The notes: a model not told the origin generated them from the sequence alone. A DNA stretch of 59,760 nucleotides from Syntrophobacteraceae bacterium (GCA_013314815.1 JABUEY010000006.1:1-59760), one strand, 5' to 3'. Counted from the first letter of the stretch, positions 45,029 through 54,811 are shown. Numbers and translations: made by a program.

Positions 45029-47386
45029 ATGAAGATCATAAGAAACAGAACTCTAAGGCGTTCAAAATCTTCGGTCAACAGGCGAAGCGGGTCGGGCGGT
45101 ATTCAGCGTCGGCTTCTCCTGCTTGTGCTCGCCGTCCTCCTGCCGATCCTGTTTCTGCAGACGAGTATATACTATGAACGTTTTCAGACGATGCGCGAAA
45201 GCGAATTCCAGTCCAACCTGGAGATTTGCAGGGCCATGGCCGGGGTATTCGAGGAACTTATCCATGATATCGTGCGCCAGGAGAATACACTCGGCTTTGT
45301 TTTCAAGAACCCCCAAATCCTTTCCAGGGAACAGAAGAAGAGGATCCTCGAAACGGTTCGGGACGAATACTCCGCAATACAGGATCTGCACTGGGTCGGC
45401 CCCGATGGCCTGGTCACCTTCTCCACACGCGACCATACCGTCGGTCTCAACTTCGGGGACAGGAAACACCTGCGAGAAATCATGGCCGGCAGGGAATGGA
45501 CTCTCAGCGAACTCATCATATCGCGGGCAACCGGCCTGCCGGTTTTTGCCGTGAGCCGAGGCATACGGGATGACAGCGGCAGACTGGTCGGCATAGTTGT
45601 TGCCGGAATAAACCCGGAGAAGCTGGAACGGCTCATGGCGGTGAAGAGGGAAGGGGGCGGAGAAATTCTGCTCATTGACAGAGAGGGCAGGACGGTAACG
45701 CGCTATCCACACGTTCAATGGACATGGGAAAAGCGAGAATGGTTTAGGGATTCCGGATACCTGCAGGATTTGGCAGCAGGGAGGGAAGTGGAGGCGGTCA
45801 TGAACGGGCCCGATGGGAGAAGGCGCGTTTTTGCGCTGACTCCTGTCGGTTCTACCGGCTGGGCTGCGGGAGCCAGCCGTCCCGAGGAGGAGGTCATGGC
45901 TCCGGTTGTGTCCAGCCTGGTCCGGCGAAGCCTGTTCGTGACAGGCTTCTGGGTCCTGTCCATCCTGCTGGCTGTGTTCGTTTCCAGAACCATATCCACG
46001 CCCGTTCGAAAACTGCGGCAGTTTGCCATCCGGCTGGGGCAGGGGAGGTACGGGGAAGAGGCTGAGGTCAAAGGGCCCAGTGAGGTGCAGGATCTTGTGC
46101 ACACCTTCAACATGGTGTCCAGGGAAATCCGTGCACGGGAGGCGGCGCTGAACAGGGCGCAGGAAGAGCTCGAATCTCGCGTCCGGGAAAGGACTGAAGA
46201 GCTCGAATCAGCCAACGAAAGCCTAAAACGGGAGATAGAAGAAAGACGCCGCACCGAGCGGTCACTCCTGGAAAAGAACGAACTGCTCGAAAGCATCTTC
46301 TCGAATATCCATTTCCTTGTGGCCTACATGGACACGGACTTTAATTTCATTCGTGTTAACCACGCCTACGCGTGCGCCGATGGGAATCCACCTGAATATT
46401 ACGTCGGCAGGAACCATTTTCATCTGTATCCCAACGAAGAAAACGAAATCATCTTCAGAAACGTGATGTCGACGGGGATTCCTTATTCGGTATATGAGAA
46501 ACCTTTCCAATATGCTGCAAATCCAGAAAGGGGAATCACCTATTGGGACTGGAGCGTCCACCCGGTGAAGGGGGAGGACGGCATATGCACCGGCCTCGTA
46601 CTGACCCTGGTGAACGTGACGGACCGCCGGCTTGCACAGGACAAGCTGAAGCGCTACGCCCAACGGCTGGAACAAAGCAACAAGGAATTACAGGAATTTG
46701 CCTTTGTCGCCTCCCATGACCTGCAGGAACCTCTGCGCAAGATACAGGCTTTCAGCAGCCGGATCACCGCCCGGTACACCGACGGCCTTGACTCTGACGC
46801 ACAGGACTACTTCGAACGTATTCAAAAGGCTGCCAGCCGGATGCAATCCCTTATCAGGGCTCTGCTCAACTACTCGAGAGTCACCTCCTCGGACATCCGT
46901 TTCCATACCCTGGATCTGAATCGGGTGGTCGCCGAGGTCTTGAACGACCTTGAACTGTTGATTGAACGCAGCCGGGCGGTTATCGAGGTCGGGACTTTGC
47001 CGGCCATCGAGGGGAACGATCATCTCCTGAGCAGGCTCTTTCAGAACCTGGTCGAAAACGCCCTGAAATTCTCCGGCGGTCGAGATCCGGTCGTGAGGAT
47101 CAGGGCGCAACTGCAAGATGGATCCTGCACGATCCTGGTGGAAGACAACGGGATCGGATTCGACGAAAAATACCTCGATCGAATCTTCTCCCCTTTTCAA
47201 CGGCTTCACAGCCGAAGCACCTATGATGGAACAGGCATGGGACTGGCCATCTGCCGCAAGATCGTGGAGCGTCACGGTGGAAGTATCACGGCGAAAAGCA
47301 CCTCCGGGCAGGGCTCCGTATTCATAATCACTCTGCCGGAAAAGCAGCGGGTACACGAAGAGCGAGGAAAACCGGAACCGCTTTGA
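45029..47386 (+). CDS. Membrane sensor histidine kinase (Cache-HAMP-PAS-HisKA-HATPase)
   Basis: 785 aa. A basic N-terminus and membrane segment (about 28-46), a periplasmic Cache-type sensing domain (about 50-295), a second membrane segment (about 300-320), HAMP (VSRTISTPVRKLRQF), a coiled coil, a PAS domain (about 425-540), then HisKA with the phospho-His in FVASHDLQEPLRKI and HATPase boxes NLVENALKFS (N), VEDNGIGFD (G1) and GTGMGLAICRKIVERHGG (G2). No response regulator lies nearby, so the partner is elsewhere. The signal is probably a small molecule outside the membrane. Confidence 0.9.
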   Translation: MKIIRNRTLRRSKSSVNRRSGSGGIQRRLLLLVLAVLLPILFLQTSIYYERFQTMRESEFQSNLEICRAMAGVFEELIHDIVRQENTLGFVFKNPQILSREQKKRILETVRDEYSAIQDLHWVGPDGLVTFSTRDHTVGLNFGDRKHLREIMAGREWTLSELIISRATGLPVFAVSRGIRDDSGRLVGIVVAGINPEKLERLMAVKREGGGEILLIDREGRTVTRYPHVQWTWEKREWFRDSGYLQDLAAGREVEAVMNGPDGRRRVFALTPVGSTGWAAGASRPEEEVMAPVVSSLVRRSLFVTGFWVLSILLAVFVSRTISTPVRKLRQFAIRLGQGRYGEEAEVKGPSEVQDLVHTFNMVSREIRAREAALNRAQEELESRVRERTEELESANESLKREIEERRRTERSLLEKNELLESIFSNIHFLVAYMDTDFNFIRVNHAYACADGNPPEYYVGRNHFHLYPNEENEIIFRNVMSTGIPYSVYEKPFQYAANPERGITYWDWSVHPVKGEDGICTGLVLTLVNVTDRRLAQDKLKRYAQRLEQSNKELQEFAFVASHDLQEPLRKIQAFSSRITARYTDGLDSDAQDYFERIQKAASRMQSLIRALLNYSRVTSSDIRFHTLDLNRVVAEVLNDLELLIERSRAVIEVGTLPAIEGNDHLLSRLFQNLVENALKFSGGRDPVVRIRAQLQDGSCTILVEDNGIGFDEKYLDRIFSPFQRLHSRSTYDGTGMGLAICRKIVERHGGSITAKSTSGQGSVFIITLPEKQRVHEERGKPEPL

Positions 47387-47589
47387 GTAACCGTGCTGAT
47401 AACGACTTCCTCCATGCGCAAAGAAGTCCTTTACGAATCAGGGTAATTGTGCGATGGATTCCCGAGTCGGCCGATCAGGGGGGAGAGATCATCGCTCCAC
47501 GGCTCCGGGAATGGGGATGAATTATGTCTATTCGGGCAAAGCAGATGGTTCCACAGGATTCCGAACGGTGAACGGTCCGAGGTGAGACG

Positions 47590-48312
47590 ATGAAATACCT
47601 ACTTGCGGCTTTCGTGTTGAGTTTTCTCATTATGGTTCACGAACTGGGTCATTTTATTGCGGGCAGACTGGCAGGCATCCCTGTTGACCGCTTTTCCGTC
47701 GGATTCGGCCCCAGGCTGTGGGGATTTGTGTGGAGGGATACCGAGATACGGTTGTCGGCCATTCCGCTGGGTGGCTACGTTCTGCCCCGACTGCAGGACG
47801 AAATGGAATACTTCAGGCTCGGCCTCGGGAAACGCCTGTTCTTTGCCATGGGCGGCCCCGCCGCCAACATCCTGATCGCCGGCATGCTTTTTGCGGCAAT
47901 GAACGCTGCCAAAGGAGATATCACCGTGTACAGCGTGACCGTCGCTCCCCTGCTGCAGCTTTTCGACATGACCGGCCAAATCCTCGCTTCTCTCCTTTCC
48001 GTCTTCTCGGGTGATGGCCGGATCTCCTCCGTTCTCGGCATCGTGGCGGCAGGCGGCCGGTTCATCGAGAACGGTTTCATCCAGGCGTGCACCTTCACCG
48101 CCCTCATGAGCCTCAATCTCGCCGTCTTCAACCTGCTCCCCCTGCCACCCCTCGACGGCGCGAAGATGGTCATGGACCTCCTCTCCAGTCTCCAGCCGAG
48201 ATTGGCCCGAGCCTACATCCCCGCCTGCGTGTGCGGCTGGATCCTGTTCATAGGAATCTTTCTCTACGCGACCATCCTCGACCTGCAGCGACTTGGATCC
48301 GGCATGGCATGA
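47590..48312 (+). CDS. Site-2-protease-like M50 membrane metalloprotease
   Basis: 240 aa, about five membrane segments. The zinc motif is H17-E-L-G-H21 in the first segment, and the third ligand motif is NLLPLPPLDGAKM (about residue 183). No PDZ domain lies between, so this is a short form unlike RseP (about 450 aa). M50 enzymes cut membrane-spanning regulators. ATG 47590 follows GAGGTGAGACG. Its nearest neighbour is the orphan histidine kinase 200 bases upstream; a link is possible but unproven. Confidence 0.85.
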   Translation: MKYLLAAFVLSFLIMVHELGHFIAGRLAGIPVDRFSVGFGPRLWGFVWRDTEIRLSAIPLGGYVLPRLQDEMEYFRLGLGKRLFFAMGGPAANILIAGMLFAAMNAAKGDITVYSVTVAPLLQLFDMTGQILASLLSVFSGDGRISSVLGIVAAGGRFIENGFIQACTFTALMSLNLAVFNLLPLPPLDGAKMVMDLLSSLQPRLARAYIPACVCGWILFIGIFLYATILDLQRLGSGMA

Positions 48313-48527
48313 TACTTGCCGATTATTTCTGAAAAACCGGATTTTTCTCGTGGTCCATGGGGCCTCTGACTGTAGATGCCACGTGGCGAAATTGCAGCCA
48401 TAGGGGACTGGACCTTGATGTTCGGGAGGCTGCCCGTGTTTCCTGGTTCCTGTTGCCCTCCAGGATGAGCTTTCTTTTTGCCGGCTTGTGATGCTTCTTC
48501 CGCATTCGTGCGCAGCCAAAAAACAAG

Positions 48528-48546
48528 AGGCCCCTCATCGGGGCCT
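48528..48546. terminator. Rho-independent terminator of tRNA-Sec (works in both directions)
   Basis: AGGCCCC-TCATC-GGGGCCT, a 7-base-pair hairpin. On the minus strand it is followed by CTTGTTTTTT just downstream of tRNA-Sec, and on the plus strand by GTTTTTCT. Confidence 0.8.
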
Positions 48547-48558
48547 GTTTTTCTAACC

Positions 48559-48657
48559 TGGCGGAAGCGCATGGGAATCGAACCCACCCAGGAACGCCTT
48601 CACGCCCCTGCACCGGATTTGAAGTCCGGGAGCCCCACCAGTGAGCTTGGCGCTTCC
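48559..48657 (-). tRNA. selC: tRNA-Sec (anticodon TCA)
   Basis: 99 bases on the minus strand. Acceptor stem GGAAGCGC pairs with GCGCTTCC over 8 bases, followed by G73 and an encoded CCA. The anticodon loop CTTCAAA holds TCA on the stem CCGGA/TCCGG, the variable arm is long, and the T-loop is GGTTCGATTCC. These are the marks of selenocysteine tRNA, so the organism reads UGA as Sec at selected sites. No selA, selB or selD lies in the window. Confidence 0.95.
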
Positions 48658-48799
48658 GTGGCACAATGTAAACAATGAAAAGTCTTTTTACAAGCCTCTT
48701 TTGAGACAGTCAAGTTCCAGATCGAATCCTCGTCCCGAGAAGATCTGCAGCCCGCTGGCTTCTCGAAGCCAAGACCTGGACGCGGTCGGCAACCGCCTG

Positions 48800-49945
48800 T
48801 CAGAGTCTTACCAGGTCGTAGGACATGCTTCCGAGGCCGATCGCCTGTGCGTAGGCCAACTGATGGCGCCAGTCGATGTTGGGGTAAACGGCCCGGATCT
48901 TGTCCGATTTTGCGTCGGGACACCCTTTGACACAGGATGAGTCGAGGGGCGGCTGGGCATTGACGAGATCGATGGATGCCTGGTCGACGGCAACCGGGTC
49001 CCGGGACGCCACGATGCCGATATCGGCCACTATGGGAGCATCGGCAAAGGGATAGCAGTCGCAGGCCGGTGAGATCTGAGTGAGGAAGTTCACGAACAGG
49101 CAACGTTTTTCTTTGCCCTTGACGGCCCCCGCCGTGTATTCGACCATCCTTTCCATAAAACGGGGAAGGTCTTTTTCCCAGTCTATGGCCAGGGCACCCT
49201 GCGGGCACGCATGAATGCAGCCGGCACATCCCACGCACAAGACCTGGTCGATGTATGCAATTTTGGCGGCGTCTTCCCGGGGCCGGGGAACGTCGGGGGG
49301 ACGATCCTCGAGCCGGATGGCTCCATGAGCACACTGATCTCGGCAGATCCCGCATCCGATGCACTTGTTCTGCATGACGGCAGGGGCCACTTCCGAATGC
49401 TGCGCCATCTTGCCCCTGCGGGAGGCGGCTCCCATGCCCACGTTCTTGATGGCTCCACCGAATCCCGCAGCCTCATGGAGCTTGAAGTGAGCCAGGGAGA
49501 CGAGGGAGTCCGCTCTCACCACAGCCGAAGCAATGTAGGCTTCCCGGCAGAGCTTGAGGTCGATGGGAACTGCGACTTCATCGCGGCCGTCCAGGCCGTC
49601 GGCGATGATGAGCGGTGCTTGAAGGGTTGAATATGCAAAACCGTTCAAAATCGCTGTGGTCAGGTGGTCCACGGCGTTTCCCCGCGTGCCCACGTAAAGC
49701 GTACTGGCATCCGTCAGAAAAGGCTTGCCTCCGGCTTTCGCAATGACATCGATGACGGGTCGTACAAGCACGGGACGAATAAACGCGGTGTTGCCCCTCT
49801 CGCCGAAGTGGATCTTGATCGCCGTCAATCCGCGCTTCTTGACCACCTTCTGAATTCCAGCTGCTTCTACGAGGTTTGAGATCTTGTCGAGCAGGCTCTG
49901 GTCGTTCGCCGCTCGAAGATCTGTAAAGAACACCGGGCTTGACAT
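48800..49945 (-). CDS. DUF362 protein with two 4Fe-4S clusters
   Basis: 381 aa. The DUF362 part (about 1-190: AIKIHFGERGNTAFIRP, PFLTDASTLYVGTRGN, FKLHEAAGFGGAIKNVGMG) is followed by a dicluster ferredoxin: CIGCGICRDQC and CVGCAGCIHAC (about 198-250), then a DUF362-type tail. The role of this widespread anaerobe family is not established; electron transfer is implied. ATG 49945 follows AGGAGG. Stands alone next to tRNA-Sec. Confidence 0.88.
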   Translation of the reverse strand: MSSPVFFTDLRAANDQSLLDKISNLVEAAGIQKVVKKRGLTAIKIHFGERGNTAFIRPVLVRPVIDVIAKAGGKPFLTDASTLYVGTRGNAVDHLTTAILNGFAYSTLQAPLIIADGLDGRDEVAVPIDLKLCREAYIASAVVRADSLVSLAHFKLHEAAGFGGAIKNVGMGAASRRGKMAQHSEVAPAVMQNKCIGCGICRDQCAHGAIRLEDRPPDVPRPREDAAKIAYIDQVLCVGCAGCIHACPQGALAIDWEKDLPRFMERMVEYTAGAVKGKEKRCLFVNFLTQISPACDCYPFADAPIVADIGIVASRDPVAVDQASIDLVNAQPPLDSSCVKGCPDAKSDKIRAVYPNIDWRHQLAYAQAIGLGSMSYDLVRL

Positions 49946-50067
49946 GGTTTACCTCCTGCTGAAAGATTTTTCTGTCAGCGGTTTGTGCCACGACGGGCAA
50001 GCCTGAAAGCCGGGCGTTGCACCGCGGCCGTTGTGCAAGATTTTTCCCGGACCCTCGTACGCCGGAG

Positions 50068-50739
50068 TCAGGCCAGGAGCACGGCCAGGATCCCTGTGAG
50101 AAAGATGCCGTCAAAGGTGCCGGCACCTCCTATGGAAGCCACGGGAGCCCTTAGATTCTTCAGCTTATCCAGGTGCAGGATGTCCGCACCGATCAATGTC
50201 CCGAGCGTTCCGGCGACATAGGCGGTGGGAGCGGCCCAGTCGTAATTCAGAACCATGGCCGCAAGCGCCGCGACGATCGGCGGGACGAACATCGGGGTTG
50301 CAATGCCGACGCCGGGGATGGGACGGGCAAGATGATAAACTGCAAAGGCTACCACGGCCAGTGCGAGAACAATCCGGACCGGGTTTTCGGCCTGACTGAG
50401 AAGATAGAGGGATAAACATGCCGGAATGATCGCACCTCCCACGTTCACTGCCAGAACGGTCTCCCTCTTGTGGTGGGATCGAGGAGGCCGAAAGCGCATA
50501 CCGAAGAAAGACACCATTTCGATTTCGGTGGGCTCGGCGTCCAGTTGGATTCTGCGGATGGGAATGTTGATCATGCTCCCCAGAATGCAGAGAAAGAAGA
50601 GGGAAAACAGGTATTCGGGGGAAATTCCCAGCCTGAGGAACGCCCAGGTGAAAAGACCGAATTGCACCAGGGCGAACGCCAGAAGGAGAATGAAGACAAA
50701 CACGAAAAGAAAGAAAACCAGAAACGGAGGGAAAAACAT
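50068..50739 (-). CDS. DUF1614 integral membrane protein
   Basis: 223 aa with about six membrane segments. It starts MFFPPFLVFFLFVFVFILLL and has IPIRRIQLD, AVNVGGAIIPACLSLYLL, and the terminal GTLIGADILHLDKLKNLRAPVASIGGAGTFDGIFLTG-type block, split here as GADILHL and SIGGAGTFDGIF, which is typical of DUF1614. Function unknown. ATG 50739 follows AAAGGACAG. Confidence 0.83.
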   Translation of the reverse strand: MFFPPFLVFFLFVFVFILLLAFALVQFGLFTWAFLRLGISPEYLFSLFFLCILGSMINIPIRRIQLDAEPTEIEMVSFFGMRFRPPRSHHKRETVLAVNVGGAIIPACLSLYLLSQAENPVRIVLALAVVAFAVYHLARPIPGVGIATPMFVPPIVAALAAMVLNYDWAAPTAYVAGTLGTLIGADILHLDKLKNLRAPVASIGGAGTFDGIFLTGILAVLLA

Positions 50740-50842
50740 TCTCTGTCCTTTCAGACCTGGTTGGCGGAAGGGCAGAGCATCGGTCCGGACAGACTCTACC
50801 GGACATGCCCTGTATGGAAAACACGATCTGCCCAGCCGGGGT

Positions 50843-51421
50843 TCAAAGATCACCGAAGATTCCCTTGACCGCTGACGCCAGATCGGGAAAGCCTCGCACT
50901 TCGATACCCTCCGGACCATCCTGCCGCCGGCCGCACCCCCACTGCTGTCGTGCCACGAGAATCCCCCGGCATCCGGCCGATTCCGCGGCCTTCAGGTCGG
51001 AGACTCTGTCCCCGATGAACCACGTGGCTTCCATGCGGATCGAAAACAATGCACCTGCGGCAAGAATCATCCCCGGTGCAGGCTTGCGGCACGTACACTC
51101 TTCATCGGGCCGGTGAGGGCAATAGAACGCGGCGAGAATATCCCCGCCTGCCTGGTGAATCCCTTGAACCATCCGCAGGTGAATATCCCAGAAGTCGGGC
51201 CAGGAGATGATTCCACGGTTCAACCCCGACTGGTTGCTGATCAATATGACGTTTATGCCGTGCTGTTTCAACCGGCGCAAAGCCTCCGGAGCATCCGGGC
51301 AGAATCTGTACTCGCTCCAGTTCTTGATGAAATCCTCCCGATCCGCGTTGATGACTCCGTCCCTGTCCACAAACAGGAACTTGTCGCTTCGGGGTCGTGG
51401 AGACTGGATCCAGGTAAGCAA
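50843..51421 (-). CDS. gmhB: HAD phosphatase, D-glycero-D-manno-heptose-1,7-bisphosphate 7-phosphatase (GmhB)-like
   Basis: 192 aa, the usual GmhB length. Motif I is LFVDRDGVIN with both aspartates, motif II ISNQSGLNRG, the zinc loop C-P-H-x5-C-x-C (CPHRPDEECTC), Lys in RKPAPGM, and motif IV FIGDRVSDLKAAESAG. It would remove the 7-phosphate in ADP-heptose synthesis for LPS. The start is TTG 51421, with GAGGAA 7 bases upstream; the frame further up is unlike the family. Histidinol-phosphate phosphatase is a less likely reading. Confidence 0.85.
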   Translation of the reverse strand: MLTWIQSPRPRSDKFLFVDRDGVINADREDFIKNWSEYRFCPDAPEALRRLKQHGINVILISNQSGLNRGIISWPDFWDIHLRMVQGIHQAGGDILAAFYCPHRPDEECTCRKPAPGMILAAGALFSIRMEATWFIGDRVSDLKAAESAGCRGILVARQQWGCGRRQDGPEGIEVRGFPDLASAVKGIFGDL

Positions 51422-51714
51422 TAGTCGATTCCTCGAAATAGTTGTTCGCACAAAACTCTTTCCAGGCAAACTGTCCGGGCTGTCTGCTCGGCCGGAGAGG
51501 AATGCACAGCAGGCCGCGATGCTCCAACCCTGCATTTCGCTCCCGTTCTCAGTGGATGAGATGCATATCAGTCATCAGACTATCACCCGGACAGAGTTCT
51601 GACAATATCCCCGGCAATATTCTTGGCTCTTGACATCCGGGTGGGATCGCGAAAAAATCAATACTATGCATCAGGCAGGACATAAACTTTTTCCCTTGTG
51701 CAGGATATCAAGAC

Positions 51715-52446
51715 GTGGCCGAACAGGAAACGCATCTCGACGGACTCCAGCAGGTCCTGGATTACCGGTTCAAGAAGCCGGGCCTGCTTCAGCAGGCCCT
51801 GATTCATCGATCCTTTCTCCATGAGAATCCCCAGGTCAACGAAGCAGACAACGAAACTCTCGAGTTCCTCGGCGACGCCGTTCTCGGGCTTGCCATCAGC
51901 CATCTGCTCCTTAGACAGTACCCGGAATGCAATGAGGGCGATCTCTCGCGCCTCAGATCGGCGATTGTCAATGAACGCGAACTGGCAAGGATCGCCCAGG
52001 ATCTCGGTTTCGGCGACTACCTCATGCTGGGCAAGGGTGAAGAACTGACCGGAGGCAGGCAGAAGACCTCGCTGCTTGCCGATACTCTTGAAGCGGTCCT
52101 GGCGGCGATCTACCTCGACGGAGGCCTCGATGCGGCCATCGATGTCATCAAGCGTCTTTTTCACGCATACCTGGATATCGAGCAGGAACAGCACCCGTTG
52201 AGGACCCTCGACAAGGACTACAAGACCCAGTTGCAGGAGTTGACCCAGGCCAGGTTCAAACTCACACCCGTCTATTCCCTCGATGCGGAGGAAGGGCCGG
52301 ACCACGACAAGACTTTTCATATGAGTGTCGCGCTTGAAAATCGAGTCCTGGCTACGGGTTCCGGGAAGAGCAAGAAAGAAGCGCAACAGGAGGCGGCCTG
52401 CAAGGCACTTGACGTGATCGGAAGGCAGCCTGACCCGGATGACTGA
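51715..52446 (+). CDS. rnc: Ribonuclease III
   Basis: 243 aa. Double-strand RNA endonuclease for rRNA and mRNA processing. Catalytic domain signature NETLEFLGDAVLGL (about 44-57) with the acidic pair, and LLADTLEAVLAAIYLDGG (about 120) with the second Asp/Glu; a C-terminal dsRNA-binding domain (DYKTQLQELTQ, then GSGKSKKEAQQEAACKAL). Start is GTG 51715 with AGGA upstream. Three bases before the next gene, in the order rnc - radical SAM - era. Confidence 0.96.
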   Translation: MAEQETHLDGLQQVLDYRFKKPGLLQQALIHRSFLHENPQVNEADNETLEFLGDAVLGLAISHLLLRQYPECNEGDLSRLRSAIVNERELARIAQDLGFGDYLMLGKGEELTGGRQKTSLLADTLEAVLAAIYLDGGLDAAIDVIKRLFHAYLDIEQEQHPLRTLDKDYKTQLQELTQARFKLTPVYSLDAEEGPDHDKTFHMSVALENRVLATGSGKSKKEAQQEAACKALDVIGRQPDPDD

Positions 52447-52449
52447 TAC

Positions 52450-53547
52450 ATGACTGCCAGGACTCGGATCTATCCCGTCTTCCTTCCCCATGCCGGATGC
52501 CCCTTTCAATGCGTGTACTGCAACCAGGACAGGGTGGTGTCGCCAAACCCGGCGGGTTCTTCTCAAAAGGAATTGCTGGGCAGAGGGATCGAAGACATGC
52601 GGGCACTCGCCCGGCAGTCACGGTTGAGTGGGATGCCGGGCGAACTCGCGTTTTACGGCGGCACTTTCACCTCGCTGCCCGAGCAGAGCCTGCGCAGAAT
52701 TCTCTGTTTTGCTCTACCGCTGATCCGTGAAGGGATCTTTTCGGGAATCCGATTTTCCACTCGACCGGATTCCATGACATCTTCCACCTGCAGGATTCTT
52801 GACGAGTATCCGGTCCAGACTGTCGAACTGGGCGTTCAAAGCATGTCCCGCGAGGTTCTGGAAAAGAGCCTGCGCGGGTACGGTGTGGATGCGGTTTTGG
52901 AGTCGGCGTCGACGGTGAAAAGACATGGATGGCGCCTGGGCATCCAGATGATGGCCGGGCTTCCCGGCGACAGTCGGGGGACCTTTCTGGATTCCATTGC
53001 CCAGGTCGTCCGGCTGAAACCCGACTTTGTGCGCATCTACCCGACTCTTGTCCTTTCCGGAACGGCACTCGCACAATGGTACCGCGGAGGCACCTACCGG
53101 CCGCTCAAAATCGAGGAAGCCCTGGACTGGTGCGCCGCGGCTCATCAGATGCTCACCGCCGCCTCCATACCCGTCGCGCGCATGGGCCTTCACGGAGACC
53201 CGGAACTGGAAAAACCGGGCGGAATTCTTGCCGGTCCCTACCACCCGGCATTCGGATACCTGGTGAAGTGCCGCCTTTGGCGCAATCGTGTGGATGAGCT
53301 TCTTCAGGCAGTGCATCCGCTGGACGGCCTTGCCGATCTTACAATCCGGGTGCCCGCGAGATTTATCAGCGAGGCCGCTGGACCCGGCCGCTCCAATATT
53401 GCCTGGTGGCAGCAGAAATGGGGAATCGAAAAAATCAGACTGCTCCAGGATGCGACACTCGAGCCACTGCGGTTCGAACCACGCCTCGAACCATCTCCAC
53501 AATTCCAGCCTGCCGCGTGCAGGAACTCGATGCATGAACAATCGTGA
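52450..53547 (+). CDS. Radical SAM protein, Elp3/COG1243-like
   Basis: 365 aa. The radical SAM motif is GCPFQCVYCNQD (C17-x3-C21-x2-C24), with GELAFYGGTFTSLP and VELGVQSMSREVLEKSLRGY following, the pattern of the Elp3 N-terminal half and its bacterial relatives. No C-terminal acetyltransferase domain. Its place between rnc and era suggests a part in RNA modification, as does the family, but this is inference. ATG 52450. Confidence 0.85.
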   Translation: MTARTRIYPVFLPHAGCPFQCVYCNQDRVVSPNPAGSSQKELLGRGIEDMRALARQSRLSGMPGELAFYGGTFTSLPEQSLRRILCFALPLIREGIFSGIRFSTRPDSMTSSTCRILDEYPVQTVELGVQSMSREVLEKSLRGYGVDAVLESASTVKRHGWRLGIQMMAGLPGDSRGTFLDSIAQVVRLKPDFVRIYPTLVLSGTALAQWYRGGTYRPLKIEEALDWCAAAHQMLTAASIPVARMGLHGDPELEKPGGILAGPYHPAFGYLVKCRLWRNRVDELLQAVHPLDGLADLTIRVPARFISEAAGPGRSNIAWWQQKWGIEKIRLLQDATLEPLRFEPRLEPSPQFQPAACRNSMHEQS

Positions 53548-53589
53548 ATGACCTGCAACGGAAATTCGAAGGGAGGCCTGCTGAAGCTT

Positions 53590-54516
53590 ATGTCATCTCT
53601 TGCTGCACCCGGTTTCAAATCCGGCTATGTTGCCCTTATCGGAGCCCCCAACGTTGGGAAGTCCACCCTGCTCAACAGGTTGTTGAACCAGAAGATCTCG
53701 ATTACCGCCGAGAAGCCTCAGAGCACCAGGAACCGCATCCCGGGAATCCTCAACGGACCCGGATTTCAAATCATTTTCGTGGATACCCCCGGTATTCACA
53801 GGGCGCGCGACGAATTCAACCGGGTACTTGTAGATACTGCGCTCTCCACCCTGGGAGAGGCGGACGTCATCTGTCTTCTTATCGAAGCAACGGATCCCGA
53901 CCGGGATATCAACGGATACATCCTGGACAACCTGAGAAATGTCGATACACCGGTCATTCTTGCGATCAACAAGGTGGACCGCCTGCGAAGCAAAAGCGAC
54001 CTGCTTCCCGTTATGGAACGCTATGCCCGGATTCGAGATTTTCACTCCATCGTGCCCGTCTCGGCCTTGACCGGAGACGGAGTGGGAAGGCTTCTCGATG
54101 AAATCACCGGGCTTCTGTCCGAAGGCCCCCGGTATTATCCGGAGGATTATGTGACGGATCAGCCTGAGAGGTTCCTGGTGGCTGAAATCATTCGTGAAAA
54201 GGTGTTCCATCTGGCTCACCAGGAAATCCCTTACGCCGTGGCCGTAACGATCGAGAAATTTACCGAGATTCCAGAGAGTATGCGAATCGACATAGAGGCC
54301 ACCATCCACGTGGAACGCGATTCGCAAAAGGGCATCCTGATAGGCAGAAAAGGACAGATGCTGAAGGAAATCGGCACACAGGCGCGGCGGGACATCGAAA
54401 GCCTGCTCGGCTGCCGGATCTTTCTCGGCCTTTTCGTTCGAGTCTGGAAGAACTGGAGAAAGGATCCGAGGGCTTTGGCCGAGTTCGGTTACCGAACCCC
54501 GGGGGGGAATCGCTAG
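53590..54516 (+). CDS. era: GTPase Era
   Basis: 308 aa. Assembly factor of the 30S subunit. G1 GAPNVGKST, G2 KPQSTRNRIPG, G3 DTPGIHRARD, G4 NKVDRL, and the C-terminal KH domain with IEATIHVERDSQKGILIGRKG and MLKEIGTQARRDIE. The start is best taken as ATG 53590 just before the GTPase fold; ATG 53548 overlapping the upstream stop has no ribosome site, and the GGGAGG at 53568 is 13 bases away. Confidence 0.95.
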   Translation: MSSLAAPGFKSGYVALIGAPNVGKSTLLNRLLNQKISITAEKPQSTRNRIPGILNGPGFQIIFVDTPGIHRARDEFNRVLVDTALSTLGEADVICLLIEATDPDRDINGYILDNLRNVDTPVILAINKVDRLRSKSDLLPVMERYARIRDFHSIVPVSALTGDGVGRLLDEITGLLSEGPRYYPEDYVTDQPERFLVAEIIREKVFHLAHQEIPYAVAVTIEKFTEIPESMRIDIEATIHVERDSQKGILIGRKGQMLKEIGTQARRDIESLLGCRIFLGLFVRVWKNWRKDPRALAEFGYRTPGGNR

Positions 54517-54544
54517 CTGCGGCAAGATAACACACCGCAAAGCT

Positions 54545-54811
54545 GACGTACGATTCTACAGGGATTGTTTGCAGCTGCCTGTCATTTTCTCGACAAACTG
54601 GTTTGTGGAATTCCGACTAACCGATGAATCGAGATTGAGCATCGCCGACCAAGCGCGTACGTCTGGGAAAAGCAGCGGGAAGGCCGGCGTCACCCTGGCG
54701 CTGCAGGTCGCGGATATTAAAGCTGCCCGGGAGCATGCACAAAGGATGGGACTTGAGCCGACGGCAATCAGGAAGCACCCGTGGATGGAGAAAGTGCTGT
54801 TTCTTCATAAA
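54545..54811 (+). pseudogene. Glyoxalase-fold (VOC) gene remnant cut by a repeat element
   Basis: In-frame text DVRFYRDCLQLPVIF, NWFVEFRL, VTLALQVADIKAAREHAQR and EKVLFLH matches one half of a vicinal-oxygen-chelate domain. It has no start codon after the era stop, and the 3' end runs into the repeat at 54812, which replaces the last strand. The remains are thus truncated at both ends; a TTG at 54569 would give a 113-aa frame ending inside the repeat. Confidence 0.6.

Noticed and set aside
51631-51667. TTGACA before rnc as a promoter
   Set aside because: The best -10 (TACTAT) is 25 bases away, too far; no box at 16-18 bases.
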